Positions 32,517 to 44,366 of a DNA stretch of 64,000 nucleotides are shown here, piece after piece; within the stretch, counting starts at the first letter, position 1, and every line of letters begins with the position of its first letter. Origin of the DNA: Arachis hypogaea (taxonomy: Eukaryota > Streptophyta > Magnoliopsida > Fabales > Fabaceae); contig NC_092053.1 in NCBI RefSeq assembly GCF_003086295.3, forward strand, positions 89,934,745 to 89,998,744, in the 5' to 3' direction. The translations under genes were made by a program, and so were the position numbers. The notes beneath the pieces are model-generated. The model was not told where the DNA came from. It worked only from the letters and a program-made list of their open reading frames with translations, and made no database searches.

Positions 32517-34839
32517 TCACAGATGTTCAGAGCATTGTTGAGACTTCCCAACACCAAACTTAGAGTTTGGATATGGGAGTTCAACACCAAACTTAGAGTT
32601 TGGTTGTGGCCTCCCAACACCAAACTTAGAGTTTGACTGTGGGGGCTCTGGTTGACTCTGCAGTGGAAGAAGCTTACTATGCCTCTTTTCCATGTTTACA
32701 GAAGGATAACCTTGAGTTGTAAACACAAGGGAGTCCCCATTCAATTGAAGGACTAATTCACCTCTGTTAACATCTATCACAGCTCTTGCTGTGGCTAGGA
32801 AGGGTCTTCCAAGGATGATGGATTCGTCCTCATCCTTCCCAGTATCTAGGATTATGAAATCAGCAGGGATGTAAAGGCCTTCAACCTTTACTAACATGTC
32901 CTCTACTTGTCCATAAGCCTATTTTCTGGAATTGTCTGCCATCTCTAATGAGATTCTAGCAGCTTGCACCTCAAAGATTTCCAGTTTCTCCATTACAGAG
33001 AGTAGCATGAGGTTTATTCTTGACCCAAGGTCACATAGAGCCTTCTCAAAGGTCATGGTGCCTATGGTACAAGGTATTAGGAACTTTCCAGGATCCTGTT
33101 TCTTCTGAGGCAATCTCAGTTGATCCAATGCAATTAGTTCATTGGTGAACAGGGGAGGTTCATCTCCCCAAGTCTCATTACCAAATAAATTGGTATTCAG
33201 CTTCATGATTGCACCAAGGAACTTGGCAACTTGCTCTTCAGTAACATCCTCATTCTCTTCAGAAAAGGAATACTCATCAGAGCTCATGAATGGCATAAGG
33301 AGGTTCAATGGTCTCTAGATGAGTCTTAGATTCCTTTGGTTCCTCAAAGAGAAACTCCTTATTGATCACTGGACGTCCCAGGAGGTCTTCCTCCTTGGGA
33401 TTCACATCCTCCCCTTCCTCCTTGGATTCGGCCATGATGGTCAATTCAATGGCCTTGCACTCTCCTTTTGGATTCTCTTCTGTATTACTTGAGAGAGTAC
33501 TAGGAGGGGTTTCAGTGATTCTTTTACTCAGCTGGCCCACTTGTGCTTCCAAATTTCTAATGGAGGACCTTGTTTCATTCATGAAACTCACAGTGGCCTT
33601 AGATAGATCAGAGACTAAGTTTGCTAAATTAGAGGAATTTTGTTCAGAGTTCTCTGTCTGTTGCTGAGTGGATGATGGAAAAGGCTTGCTATTGCTAAAC
33701 CTGTTTCTTCCACCATTATTAAAGCCTTGTTGAATCTTTTGTTGATCCTTCCATGAGAGATTTGGGTGATTTCTCCATGAGGGGTTATAGGTGTTTCCAT
33801 AAGGTTCACCCATGTAATTCACCTATGCTATTGCAGGGTTTTCAAGATCATAAGCTTCTTCTTCAGAAGATGCCTCTTGAGTGCTTTTGGATGCAGCTTG
33901 CATTCTATTCAGACTCTGAGAAATCATATTGACTTGCTGAGTCAATATTTTGTTCTGAGTCAATATGGCATTCAGAGTATCAATTTCAAGAACTCCCTTC
34001 TTCTGAGGCGTCCCATTACTCACAGAATTCCTCTCAGAAGTGTACATGAACTGGTTATTAACAACCATGTCAATGAGTTCTTGAGCTTCTGCAGGCATTT
34101 TCTTTAGGTGAATGGATCCACCTACAGAAGTATCCAATGACATTTTAGCCAATTCAGACAGACCATCATAGAATATATCCAGGATGGTCCATTCCGAAAG
34201 CATGTCAGAAGGACACTTTTTGGTCAGTTCCTTGTATCTCTCCCAAGCTTCATAGAGGGATACACCTTCTTTATATCTAAAGGTTTGAACATCCACTCTA
34301 AGCTTACTCAGCTTTTGAGGAGGAAAGAACTTGGCTAAGAAAGCCTTGACTAGCTTATCCCAAGAGTTCAGGCTATCTTTAGGTTGAGAATCCAACCATA
34401 TTCTAGCTCTGTCTCTCACAGCAAAAGGGAAAAGCATGAGCCTGTAGACTTCAGGATCTACTCCATTAGTCTTAACAGTATCACATATCTGCAAGAATTC
34501 AGTTAAGAACTGAAAAGGATCTTCAGATGGAAGTCCATGAAACTTGCAGTTTTGTTGCATCAGAGAAACTAATTGAGGTTTTAGCTCAAAATTGTTTGCT
34601 CCAATGGTAGGGATGGAGATGCTTCTTCCATGTAAATTGGAATTAGGTGCAGTAAAGTCACCAAGCATCCTCCTTGCATTATTATTATTTTCGGCTGCCA
34701 TATCCTCTTTTTGTTCAAAAATTTCTGTAAGGTTATCTCTGGATTGTTGTATTTTAGCTTCTCTTAGTTTCCTCTTCAGAGTCCTTTCAGGTTCAGGGTC
34801 TGCTTCAACAAGAATATTTTTGTCCTTGCTCCTGCTCAT
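32517..34839 (-). pseudogene. B2 gag-protease pseudogene
   Basis: It starts at ATG 34839 (MSRSKDKNILVEADPEPERTLKRK). The gag core is intact (QQNCKFHGLPSEDP, RIWLDSQPKDSLNSW, LAKFFPPQKLSKL). An in-frame TAG at 33823-33825 precedes the NTYNPSWRNHPNLSW motif. A frameshift near 33280-33308 and an in-frame stop at 32919-32921 follow. The protease retains CDLG and ILGRPFLATARAVIDV. The C-terminal tail holds three in-frame SKFGV repeats (33-bp period) made from the PPT-like word. Then a stop, with no RT. Confidence 0.93.
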
Positions 34840-36714
34840 ATGAAAAAGAGGGAACAGAAAAATAATAATAGGGATCTTTTTTACCACAGTATAGAGGTTC
34901 CCTTGTTGTTAGTAGAAGAAGAAGGGGAATAAGAGTGAAGAAAAATGGATAGTCCAAACACAAGGGTGAGGATAGGAGCAGTAATTTGAGATGAAGAGAA
35001 GTGTTAGTAAATAAATAAATAAATAGAAGAAGATGAGGGAGAGAAGTTTTCGAAAATAATTTTTGAAAAAGAGTTAGTGATTTTCGAAAATAGTTTTTGA
35101 AAAAGGTTAGTAATTTTCGAAAATTAAGAATGAAATAAAATTAAAATAAAAAATTAAAATAATTAGTTAATTAAAAAGAAATTTTGAAAAAGAGGGAAGA
35201 GATTTTCGAAAATTAGAGAGAGAGAGTTAGTTAGGTAGTTTTTAAAAAGATAAGAAACAAACAAAAAGTTAGTTAGTTAGTTGAAACAAATTTTGAAAAT
35301 CAATTTTGAAAAGATAAGAAGATAAGAAGTTAGAAAAGATATTTTAAAATTAAATTTTTGAAAAAGATAAAATTTTAAAAAGATATGATAGAAAGATATG
35401 ATTGAAATTAGTTTTGAAAAAGATTTGATTTTTAAAATCACAATTACTGACTTGATTCACAAGAAATCATAAGATATGATTCTGGAATTTAAAGTTTGAA
35501 TCTTTCTAAACAAGCAAGTAACAAACTTGAAATTTTGAATCAAAACATTAATTAATGATGTAATTTTCGAAAACATGATATAAAAATAAGAAAAAGATTT
35601 TGAAAATATTTTGAAAAAGATTTTTGAAATTTTCGAAAATAAAAAAATGGAAAAGATATGATTTTTGAAAAAGATTTGAAAAAGATAAGTTTTTTTTTTT
35701 AAATTGAAAATTTGATTTGACTCATAAGAAACAACTAGATTTTAAAAAATTTTGAAAAAGTCAACTCAAATTTTCGAAATTTATGAGTGAAAAGGGAAAG
35801 ATATTATTTTTTTTTATTTTTGAATTTTTAATGATGAGAGAGAAAAACAATGAAAATGCTCAATGCATGGAAATTTTAGATCAAAACATGTGATGAATGC
35901 AAGAACACTATGAATGTCAAGATGAACACCAAGAACACTTTGAAGATCAAGATGAACACCAAGAACTTATTTTTGAAAAATTTTTGATGCAAAGAAAACA
36001 TGCAAGACACCAAACTTAGAAATCTTTAATGCTTAGACACTAAGAATTCAAGAATGCATATGAAAAACACCATACAATACAAAACAATATAATATGAAGA
36101 TCAATCAAGAAGGTTTTATCAAGAACAACTTGAAGATCATGATGAATACAATGCATGAATGTAATTTTCGAAAAATGCAAGATGAGTATGCAATTGACAC
36201 CAAACTTAAAAATTGACTCAAGACTCAAACAAGAAACACAAAATATTTTTGATTTTTATGATTTTATTAATTTTTTTTGGATTTTTGTATATTATTTTCG
36301 AAAAAACATATAGGAAAAAGAAAATAAGGATTTCAAAATTTTTAATATGAATTCCAGGAATCTTGTACTCTTAGTCTAAAGCTCCAATTTGAGGGTTAGG
36401 CATGGCTTAATAGCCAGCCAAGCTTTAGAAGATACAAATCAGGCATGCAACAGCTGATATTCAAATTAACTTGCCTCTATGCTGATGGTTGGAAGCCCCT
36501 ATCCAAAAGAATTAGACATGGCTTTACAGCCAGCCAGGCTTCAACATGTTTCATGAAACACTAGAATTCATTCTTAAAAATTCTGAAATAATTTTCGAAA
36601 ACAGATGAGAAATTTTTGAAAGATTTTTGAAAATTTTTTTTTGAAAGTAAAACAAAAAGAAAATTACCTAATCTGAGCAACAAGATGAACCGTCAGTTGT
36701 CCAAACTCGAACAA
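34840..36714 (-). other. B2 5' leader
   Basis: An untranslated leader of about 1.9 kb, A-rich on the plus strand with many TTTTCGAAAA-type words. Two copies of AAGTTTGGTGT lie on the minus strand (36007-36017 and 36197-36207). No coding potential seen. Confidence 0.75.
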
Positions 36715-36732
36715 TCCCCGGCAACGGCGCCA
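36715..36732 (-). promoter_or_regulatory. B2 primer-binding site (tRNA-Asp)
   Basis: On the minus strand it reads TGGCGCCGTTGCCGGGGA, a perfect match, next to the 5' LTR at 36739. A second 20-base copy of its core and the AGTTTTT context lies inside the LTR at 36762-36781. Confidence 0.95.
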
Positions 36733-36738
36733 AAAACT

Positions 36739-38378
36739 TGGTGCACGAAATTGTGATCTCAGGCAACGGCGCCAAAAACTTTGTACGCACGTCTTAATAA
36801 ATCGTTTTTCATTCACAACTTCGATACAACTAACCAGCAAGTGCACTTGGTCATCCAAGTAATAAACCTTATGTGAGTAAGGGTCGATCCCACGGAGATT
36901 GTCGGCTTGAAGCAAGCTATGGTCACCTTGTAAATCTCAGTCAGGCGGATATCAAATGATTATAGTATTTTCGAAAATAAATAATAAATAGACAGAAAAT
37001 AAAGATAGAAATACTTATGTATATCATTGGTGAGAATTTCAGATAAAGGTATAGAGATGCTTTCGTCCCTCTGAACTTCTGCTTTCCTGTTGTCTTCATC
37101 CAATCAGTCCTACTCCTTTCCATGGCTGGCTTTATGTAAGAACATCACCATTGTCAATGGCTACTTTTCATCCTCTCTGTGAAATGGTCCAATGCGCTGT
37201 CACTGCATGGCTAATCATCTGGAGGTTCTCGATCATACTGGAATAGGATTCACCCTCCTTTTGCGTCTGTCACTACGCCCAGCACTCGCGAGTTTGAAGT
37301 TCGTCACAGTCATTCAATCCCTGAATCCTACTCGGAATACCACAGACAAGGTTTAGACTTTCCGGATTCTCATGAATGCCGCCATCAATCTAGCTTATAC
37401 CATGAAGATTCTGATTAAGAGATCCAAGAGATATTCATTCAATCTAAGGTGGAACGGAAGTGGTTATCAGGCACGTGTTCGTGGGGGAATGATGATGATT
37501 GTCACGTTCATCACATTCATATTAAAGTACGAATGAATATCTTAGAAGCGGAATAAGTTGAATTGAATAGAAAAACAGTAGTACTTTGCATTAATTCATG
37601 AGGAACAGCAGAGCTCCACACCTTAATCTATGGAGTGTAGAAACTCTACCGTTTGAAAATACATAAGTGAAGGGTTCAGGCATGGCCGAAAGGCCAGCCC
37701 CCAAACGTGATCAATATGATCTAAAGATGAACTAAAAATCATAAGATGTCTAAAAGACTAGTAAAAAGTTCTATTTATACTAAACTAGTTACTAGGGTTT
37801 ACAGAAATAAGTAATTGATGCATAAATCTACTTCCGGGGCCCACTTGGTGTGTGCTTGGGCTGAGCTTGAAGTTTACACGTGCAGAGGCTTCTTCTGGAG
37901 TTGAACGCCAAGTTGTAAGGTGTTTTTGGCGTTCAACTCTGGTTCGTGACGTGTTTCTGGCGTTTAACTCCAGACTGCAGCATAGAACTGGCGTTCAACG
38001 CCTTTTTGCGTCATCTAAACTCGGCCAAAATATGGACTATTATATATTTCTGGAAAGCCCTAGATGTCTACTTTCCAACGCAATTGGAAGCGCGCCTTTT
38101 TGATTTTTGTAGCTCCAGAAAATCCATTTTGAGTGCAGGGAGGTCAGAATCCAACTGCATCAGCAGTCCTTCTTCAACCTCTGAATCTGATTTTGCTCAA
38201 GTCCCTCAATTTCAGCCAGAAAATACCTGAAATCACAGAAAAACACACAAACTCATAGTAAAGTCCAGAAATGTGAATTTAACATAAAAACTAATGAAAA
38301 CATCCCTAAAAGTAACTAGATCTTACTAAAAACATACTAAAAAGAATGCCAAAAAGCGTATAAATTATCCGCTCATCA
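36739..38378 (-). repeat. B2 5' LTR
   Basis: 1640 bp. It differs from the 3' LTR by scattered substitutions and a small indel near 38330 (extra CATACTAAAAA). A TATA box, TATAAATA on the minus strand, lies at 37779-37772. The PBS-like duplication near its 3' end (36762-36781) is intact in this copy. Confidence 0.95.
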
Positions 38379-38383
38379 AGCAA

Positions 38384-38494
38384 GAAAAGCAAGGGCGTGA
38401 GCTACAGGAGCTGAAGCGCCAGAGGCTCTCCCTTGAGGGACCAGACACCCCACAGATTGAAGGTGCATCCATCTCCCAAAATAAAGGTTGCTGA
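38384..38494 (+). pseudogene. B1 ORF2, last part
   Basis: It resumes directly after the AGCAA duplication with an open frame (REL-QELKRQRLSLEGPDTPQIEG) and ends at TGA 38492-38494. It continues the coiled-coil end of B1 ORF2, interrupted at 28564. Confidence 0.75.
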
Positions 38495-39535
38495 GTCCTA
38501 ATCTTAACTCTGTGATAACTTTTATTATTAAAAACCTATCTTAAGAGTTATATGAATATTAGTAATTAGGGTCTTTATTTTTAATTTTATTTTTATCTCC
38601 AAGTAAGCTATAATTTATTTTTCTCTTCATCATTAAACATGAATAAAATAGTAGATTCTTTGAGTAAAGATGCAATTATTTCGAGTTTTTAAGAGAAGAA
38701 TTTAAAATTATTTATTTGTGGTGGCAATACTTTTTGTTTTTTGAATGAATGCTTGAACAGTGCATATTTTTGATAGTGAAGTTTACGAATATTAAAATTG
38801 TTGGCTCTTGAAAGAATGATGAAAAAAGAGAAATGTTATTGATAATATGAAAAATCATGAAATTGATTCTTGAAGCAAGAAAAAGCAGTGAAGAACAAAG
38901 CTTGCAAAAAAAAATAGTAAAAGAAAAGGAAAAAGCAAGCAGAAAAAGCCAATAGCCCTTTAAACCAAAAGGCAAGGGTAAAAAGGATCCAAGGCTTTGA
39001 GCACTAAGGGATAAGAGGGCCTAAAGGCATAAAATCCTAGCTTAAGCGGCTGAATCAAGCTGTCCCTAATCATGTGCTTGTGGCATGCAGGTCCAAGTGA
39101 AAAGCTTGAGACTGAGTGGTTAAAGTCGTGATCCAAAGCAAAAGAGTGTGCTTAAGAACTCTGGACACCTCTAACTGGGGATTTTAGCAAAGCTGAGTCA
39201 CAATCTGAAAAGGTTCACCCAGTTATGTGTCTGTGGCATTTATGTATCCTGTAGTATTACTGGAAAACAAGATGCTTAGGGTCACAGCCAATACTCATAA
39301 AGTAGTTGTGTTCAAGAATCAACATATTAAACTAGGAGAATCAATAACACTATCTAAATTCTGAGTTCCTATAGATGCCAATCATTATGAACTTCAAAGG
39401 ATAAAGTGAGATGCCAAAACTGTTCAGGAGCAAAAAGCTACTAGCCCCGCTCATCTGATTAGAAGTTGAGCTTCACTTAAAACATTGGGATTCTATTGCA
39501 ACTTGATCCTCTTTTTATCCTATTTTATTTTTCTA
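38495..39535 (+). other. B1 3' untranslated region
   Basis: No ORF on the plus strand. It holds the conserved 3' block (complement of the one in B2 and B3) around 38980-39090. The rest is A/T-rich sequence. Confidence 0.75.
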
Positions 39536-39573
39536 GTTGCTTGAGGACAAGCAACAGTTTAAGTTTGGTGTTG
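39536..39573 (+). promoter_or_regulatory. B1 PPT with upstream hairpin H2
   Basis: Stem GTTGCTTG/CAAGCAAC with loop AGGA (39536-39555), then AGTTT and the PPT word AAGTTTGGTGTTG (39561-39573), directly against TGATGAG of the 3' LTR. Confidence 0.85.
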
Positions 39574-41168
39574 TGATGAGCAGATATTTTATACGCTTTT
39601 TGGAGGTATTTTCATGTAGTTTTTAGTATGATTTAGCTATTTTTAGTATATTTTATTATTTTTTAAATAAAAATCACATTTCTGGACTTTACTATGAGTT
39701 TGTATATTTTTTTGTAATTTCAGGAATTTTCTAGCTGAAATTGAGGGACCTGTGCAAAAATCTAATTCAGAGGCTGAGAAAGGACTGCAGATGCTGTTGG
39801 ATTCTAACCTCCATGCACTCGAAATGGATTTTCTGGAGTTACAGAAGCCCAATTGGCGTGCTCTTAATTGCGTTGGAAAGTAGACATCTTGGGCTTTCCA
39901 TCAATATATAATAGTTCATACTTTGCTTGAGTTTTGATAACGCAAACTGGCGTCTAAACGCCAACTTTCTACCCTTTTCTGGCGTTAAACGCCAGAACTG
40001 GCATAAAAGTTGGAGTTAAACGCCAAAACTGGCACAAAAGCTGGAGTTCAATGCCAGGAATAGCCTATGCACGTGAAAGCTTCAGTGCTCAGCCCAAACA
40101 CACACCAAGTGGGCTCCGGAAGTGGATTTATGCACTATCTATCTTAGCTTACTCATTTTCTGAAAACCTAGGTCACTAGTTTATTATAAAAAGCACTTTT
40201 AGAGATTCATTTGGTACCTCATGACATTTTTACATCTGAATTTTGTACCTTCTATGGTATAAGTCTCTAAACTCCATGGTAGGGGGTGAGGAGCTCTGCT
40301 GTGCCTTGATGGATTAATGCAATTACTACTGTTTTCCATTCAATCACGCTTGTTTTTATTCTAAGATATTCATTCGCACTTTAACATGATGAATGTGATG
40401 ATCCATGACACTCATCACCATTCTCAACCTATGAACGCGTGCCTAACAACCACTTCCGTTCTACCTTAGATTGAGTATGTATCTCTTGGGTTCCTGGTTC
40501 ACGAGTTTGATTGCATCTATTGATAACAGAGAATTCAAATCTGTGAGACCAGAGTCTTCGTGGTATAAGCTTGAATCAATTGGCAGCATTCTTGAGATCC
40601 GAAAAGTCTAAACCTTGTCTGTGGTATTCCGAGTAGGATTTGGGAAGGGATGACTGTGACGAGCTTCAAACTCATGAATGTTGGGCGCAGTGACAGTGTG
40701 CAAAAGGATCAATGGATCTTATTCCAACACTAGTGAGAACCGACAGATGATTAGCCCTACGAAAACTGTAGCTGGACCATTTTCACTGAGAGGACGGATG
40801 GTAGCCATTGACAACGGTGATCCACCAACATACATCTTGCCATGGAAGGAGCCTTGCATGCGTGAAGAAGAAGACAGTAGGAAAGCAGAGACTCAGAAGA
40901 CAAAGCATCTCCAAAACCTCAACCTGTTCTCCATTACTGCATAACAAGTATTATTTAATCCATGTTCTTTTACTCATTCCAATTAAAACTGAGAATTATT
41001 ATTGATATCCTGACTAAGAGTTACAAGATAACCATAGCTTGCTTCAAGCCGACAATCTCCGTGGGATCGACCCCTACTCACGTAAGGTATTACTTGGATG
41101 ACCCAGTGCACTTGCTGGTCAGTTGCACAGAGTTGTGTGAAAAGTGTGGATCACGATTCCGTGTACTA
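39574..41168 (+). repeat. B1 3' LTR
   Basis: 1595 bp, from TGATGAGCAG to GTGTACTA. The last two bases are TA instead of CA. The GTGCT target duplication follows at once, so the boundary is certain. It is diverged from the 5' LTR by many scattered substitutions, which fits an old insertion. Confidence 0.95.
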
Positions 41169-41173
41169 GTGCT

Positions 41174-41409
41174 CACATGGGAATTCGGATCACTTACCAC
41201 CCAAATGGAATTGTTTTGATCAACTAGAAGATGGGTGTGAAAATAAGATATGGGACCCCAGATCACAACATGAAGACCCATTTTGCGAGCTCATATCTTG
41301 GGAAGAACCTCACCCAAGCCTGGTGAAGATGGTTGGAAATTCTGACAACCGGTTGAAGAACAAGTACTCTTGGAGGTTCAAGGATGAATACAAGCATAAG
41401 CCACCTTAA
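41174..41409 (+). pseudogene. A1 ORF1, C-terminal part
   Basis: It follows the second GTGCT copy and continues the frame broken at 7739. It matches the end of A2 ORF1: EDGCENKIWDP, ELISWEE, PSLVKMVGNS, WRFKDEYKHKPP, then TAA at 41407-41409. The good match to the A2 tail shows this C-terminal region was conserved before decay. Confidence 0.85.
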
Positions 41410-41458
41410 CAAGGAACCTCCCAAATGTCCAACTTAAGGACTTAAACTAAAAGTGCTT

Positions 41459-41476
41459 GGTGGGAGACACTACACC
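41459..41476 (+). promoter_or_regulatory. A1 hairpin H1 (degenerate)
   Basis: GGTGGG, loop AGACAC, TACACC, 49 nt after the ORF1 stop. Two of six pairs are weakened compared with the A2 version (CCCACC). It is preceded by AAAGTGCTT. Confidence 0.6.
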
Positions 41477-44040
41477 ATGGTAAACTCTTTCCATTCTCTT
41501 GTAGATATAGTGAATGAATGAATTGGGTTCCCTTGTATATAGCTTCTTTACTCCTTAGTATATTTTGTTTTATTTGCTAAGTTGTTTATACATTTTATGC
41601 CTTAATTAAGGATGATTCTTTGAATTTAAGTTTTTGCTTAGATTGCAAGTTTCCTCAAGTTGTTTGAAAAATCCTCAAAATTCAAAAATATGGTTTATTT
41701 CTCATTTTGGCTAGTTTTTGAGTCTTAGAGAAGGTTGGGAGGATTCTGAGCCCTTCTTAGTGTTGAAAAAAAAAAAACCACGCACAAGCGCACAGTGCGT
41801 GCACGCGTCGGTTGTGCATTTCGCACTCTCGAAGCCAAGGACCAGAGAGTTGTGCCACTTTTTAGGCCAGCTCTGTACCTTAACCCATGCGGATGTGTAC
41901 ATGACGCGTCTGCGTCCCTTGGCGTTTCCATGCCCACGCGTAGGCGCACCTGGCACCTCCGCACCCCATCATCGCTCCGCTCACCCACGCGGACCCGCAC
42001 AGTGCGCGCGCTCGTCGATGCGTTTTTGCATCACCCAGGCTAAAGACCCGAGAGTTATGCCAACTCTGGGCCACCTTTGTGCCTTTGGCCCAACTCAACC
42101 CATGCAGACACACACCATACGCGTCCGCGCCCATGGCCACATCTCCCAATTACACGGACGCACCTGACGCTTCCACGCCACCTTCTTATTTTTCCACCCA
42201 CACGGACGCGCACGGTGCGCGCACGCGTGGATTCAAAAATTTCACTTACCCCAGGGACGCGAAAGCCCTAGCATTCGCGTGCCCTCACTCTGTCCCATTC
42301 CAACGTCTCTTCTCCTTCTCCCTCCTTTACCATCATCTACAAGATCACCAACCGCCCAGCCACCTCCAGTGACACCATCGCCGCCACCATCACCCTTATT
42401 CATCCTCTCTTCCCCAATCATCACTCTCTCTCTCTTCTCTCCCTCTCTGCCATCCTTCTCTCGCTGCTCTTCTTTCCGCCACCAGCAACCGCCACGATAA
42501 CCATTGTCACCGGCGAGCCTTTGTCCTCAACCCATTCTCCTTCCCTCAGCCGTTTCCTCTCTCTTCGCCACTCCCCTCCCATTCCTCTCTGCTCTGCCCA
42601 GCACCCCTGCTCTGCTTCCTGCTCCGCCCCCGCGACCACTTGCGCTGCCGTGAGCCCCGCTGCTGGCAGTGCTACCTTGCTGCTTCTTCTTTCCATTTCT
42701 TCCTTTCCCCATTTCTGCTTCCGCTTTACTCTCAGGTTCCCCTGCTGCACCCCTATTTTTGCTTTTCCTTTAATTAATTCTATTTGTCAATTTTTAGTTA
42801 GTTAATTGCTTAATTCTGCATGCTAGATTAGATAGAAATAAATGCGATCAGGTAGTTAGGATGTGGTTAGAGGATTCTAGGCCTGATAAGTGCTCCGTTT
42901 GTGTATATTTGCTTAAATGTGCATGTTGGTTGAATGATGGTTGTTACTGCTATTTTTGAATTTTGGTTAAGGCTATGCTAAGTTTTTGGTTCTTACATGC
43001 TGCCTTGCTGAGTTTCATTGCATAATTGAGATTAATGCTACTTAATCATATGTAATCCATGTTCTTACCATGCTTGTTGCAAATTGTGGATTCATATGCC
43101 TGTTTTATTGCTTTATGCTATCCGGGAACGTCCAATTTGCTGCCAGGATGCTGCCCAAATTTTTATAATATGCTCGTTTTCAACTTGTTGCCTAGAATTG
43201 AACTTGCAATTTCCCCAATTAAGGTTATTTAACCTCACCAAGTTCAATCCCTAGGCCACCTTGGCTAGCATCCCCGTGTCTATGTTGTCTTCCGTGATAT
43301 GCATTAACTCTTCATGCACTTTCTTTCTCAAGCTACTCAAATGCCTTATGCTCAAGCCAATGACTAAGCTGACCATTTGAGTTTAACTTGCAATTTTGTT
43401 AAAAATGGTGCATTCATTTGCAATAAGTGATGTATTTCAACTTGTGTAACTCTTTTTCACTCAAATTGGTTTCTAACTTGCCATAGTTACACAAAGTGTA
43501 CTTTCATTTTACCAACACCAATTATTGCAAACCTAGTGACTATGACATTGATTGATGACTTATTTTCATATTGGTTGCTTTTTGGCAATATCATATGTCA
43601 TCATCAATGACCATATGTATTTCATGATTGTGAGTATACTTGCATCCATATTTTGTGAACTTCTTTGTGATTAAGCTAATAACTGTCATACCACTACTTT
43701 TCGAACCAGGTTTTCTAACTTCTAACTATACTTAACCAATTGACTTCTCCTTTGACCGGCTCTCTAACTTTTAACTTCATTAACCAGCTCACTTTCCTTT
43801 TCACATTTAAACTAACACCCTTAACCATTCTTGTGAGTATGACGCTTATTAGGCTTAACAAACAAGTATTATGCATATATAGCTTGAATTCTTGGTTTGT
43901 GATCTTACTTAACTCTTGAATCGTGTTACTTGCATTCCAAGAATTCTTATCCCTTAACTCCCTTCATGAATATGTCTTACCTTGCATGTTGTATATCTAC
44001 TTGGCTAGTTATTTATATCATATCATATCTATTTTTCAGG
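41477..44040 (+). other. A1 spacer between ORF1 and ORF2
   Basis: From about 41775 to 42240 it is CpG-rich with repeated words such as CACGCGTCGG, GGACGCGCACGGTGCGCGCACGCG and similar, a family-A counterpart of the B palindromes. From 42270 to 42760 it is C/T-rich; from there to 44040 it is A/T-rich. The long ORFs in the GC-rich part appear in several frames at once and look like composition artefacts. Confidence 0.7.
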
Positions 44041-44366
44041 ATGTCGGATAGAGGAAAAGCCACAGCTACCACTTCAAAGAAGAGGAAGCGCTCTCAAGCC
44101 TCTACACCCTCCCCTTATGCCAACTATGCCAAGAATCCGCTTAATGGCGTAGATAAAGAAAATTAGCTGCTACCGCCCACTGGCACAACCAAGTTTCCCA
44201 ATCTCTACTGTGAGCTTTGCTTCCCCAAATATCGGAAGACGAATCTGAATATTGAGAAGAAATTGGTCCTCCCCAACGACGTGAGACGCGCCATCAATAC
44301 CCGTATTCTAGAATTGGGCTTGGACTTTGTTGATAGGGATTTGAGAAAAATAAACACCTCGTGGGT
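44041..44366 (+). pseudogene. A1 ORF2, first part, split by solo LTR S1
   Basis: It starts at ATG 44041 (MSDRGKATATTSKKRKRS), basic like the C1 and B3 ORF2 starts. An in-frame TAG lies at 44164-44166, where a Gln codon would be one transition away. The frame continues through FPNLYCELCFPKYRKTN and LELGLDFVDRDLRKIN to a split codon at 44366. S1 follows, and the frame resumes at 45898 (KEFYCNFFRATLDS), the counterpart of the KEFYANAV motif in C1. Confidence 0.85.

Larger units (their letters stand above)
28565..38378 (-). mobile_element. B2: non-autonomous B-type retrotransposon
   Basis: LTRs at 28565-30195 (3' LTR) and 36739-38378 (5' LTR) are flanked by AGCAA (28560-28564 and 38379-38383). 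On the minus strand: PBS, leader, gag-protease pseudogene, hairpin H1, palindrome array, hairpin H2 with PPT-like word, deleted ORF2, 3' region, hairpin H2 with PPT. There is no RT or integrase. It is 9.8 kb and interrupts B1 ORF2. Confidence 0.96.
7740..41168 (+). mobile_element. B1: autonomous-type Athila-lineage retrotransposon (decayed)
   Basis: The 5' LTR (7740-9336) and 3' LTR (39574-41168) are flanked by the 5-bp duplication GTGCT (7735-7739 and 41169-41173). Inside are the PBS, gag, protease, RT, RNase H, integrase, hairpin H1, a palindrome spacer, ORF2, and hairpin H2 with the PPT. Two later minus-strand elements, C1 and B2, expand it to 33 kb. Without them it would be about 12 kb, a normal size. 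Stops and frameshifts occur in every gene, so this copy is dead. Confidence 0.95.

Noticed and set aside
41718..42372. Several overlapping ORFs of 80-149 codons on both strands
   Set aside because: The region is CpG-rich and stop-poor, and ORFs overlap in opposite frames without conserved motifs. It is the spacer of A1.
42421..42805. ORFs with Ser/Pro- or Arg/Glu-rich translations
   Set aside because: They are mirror images on opposite strands of a C/T-rich spacer; no homologue in A2.
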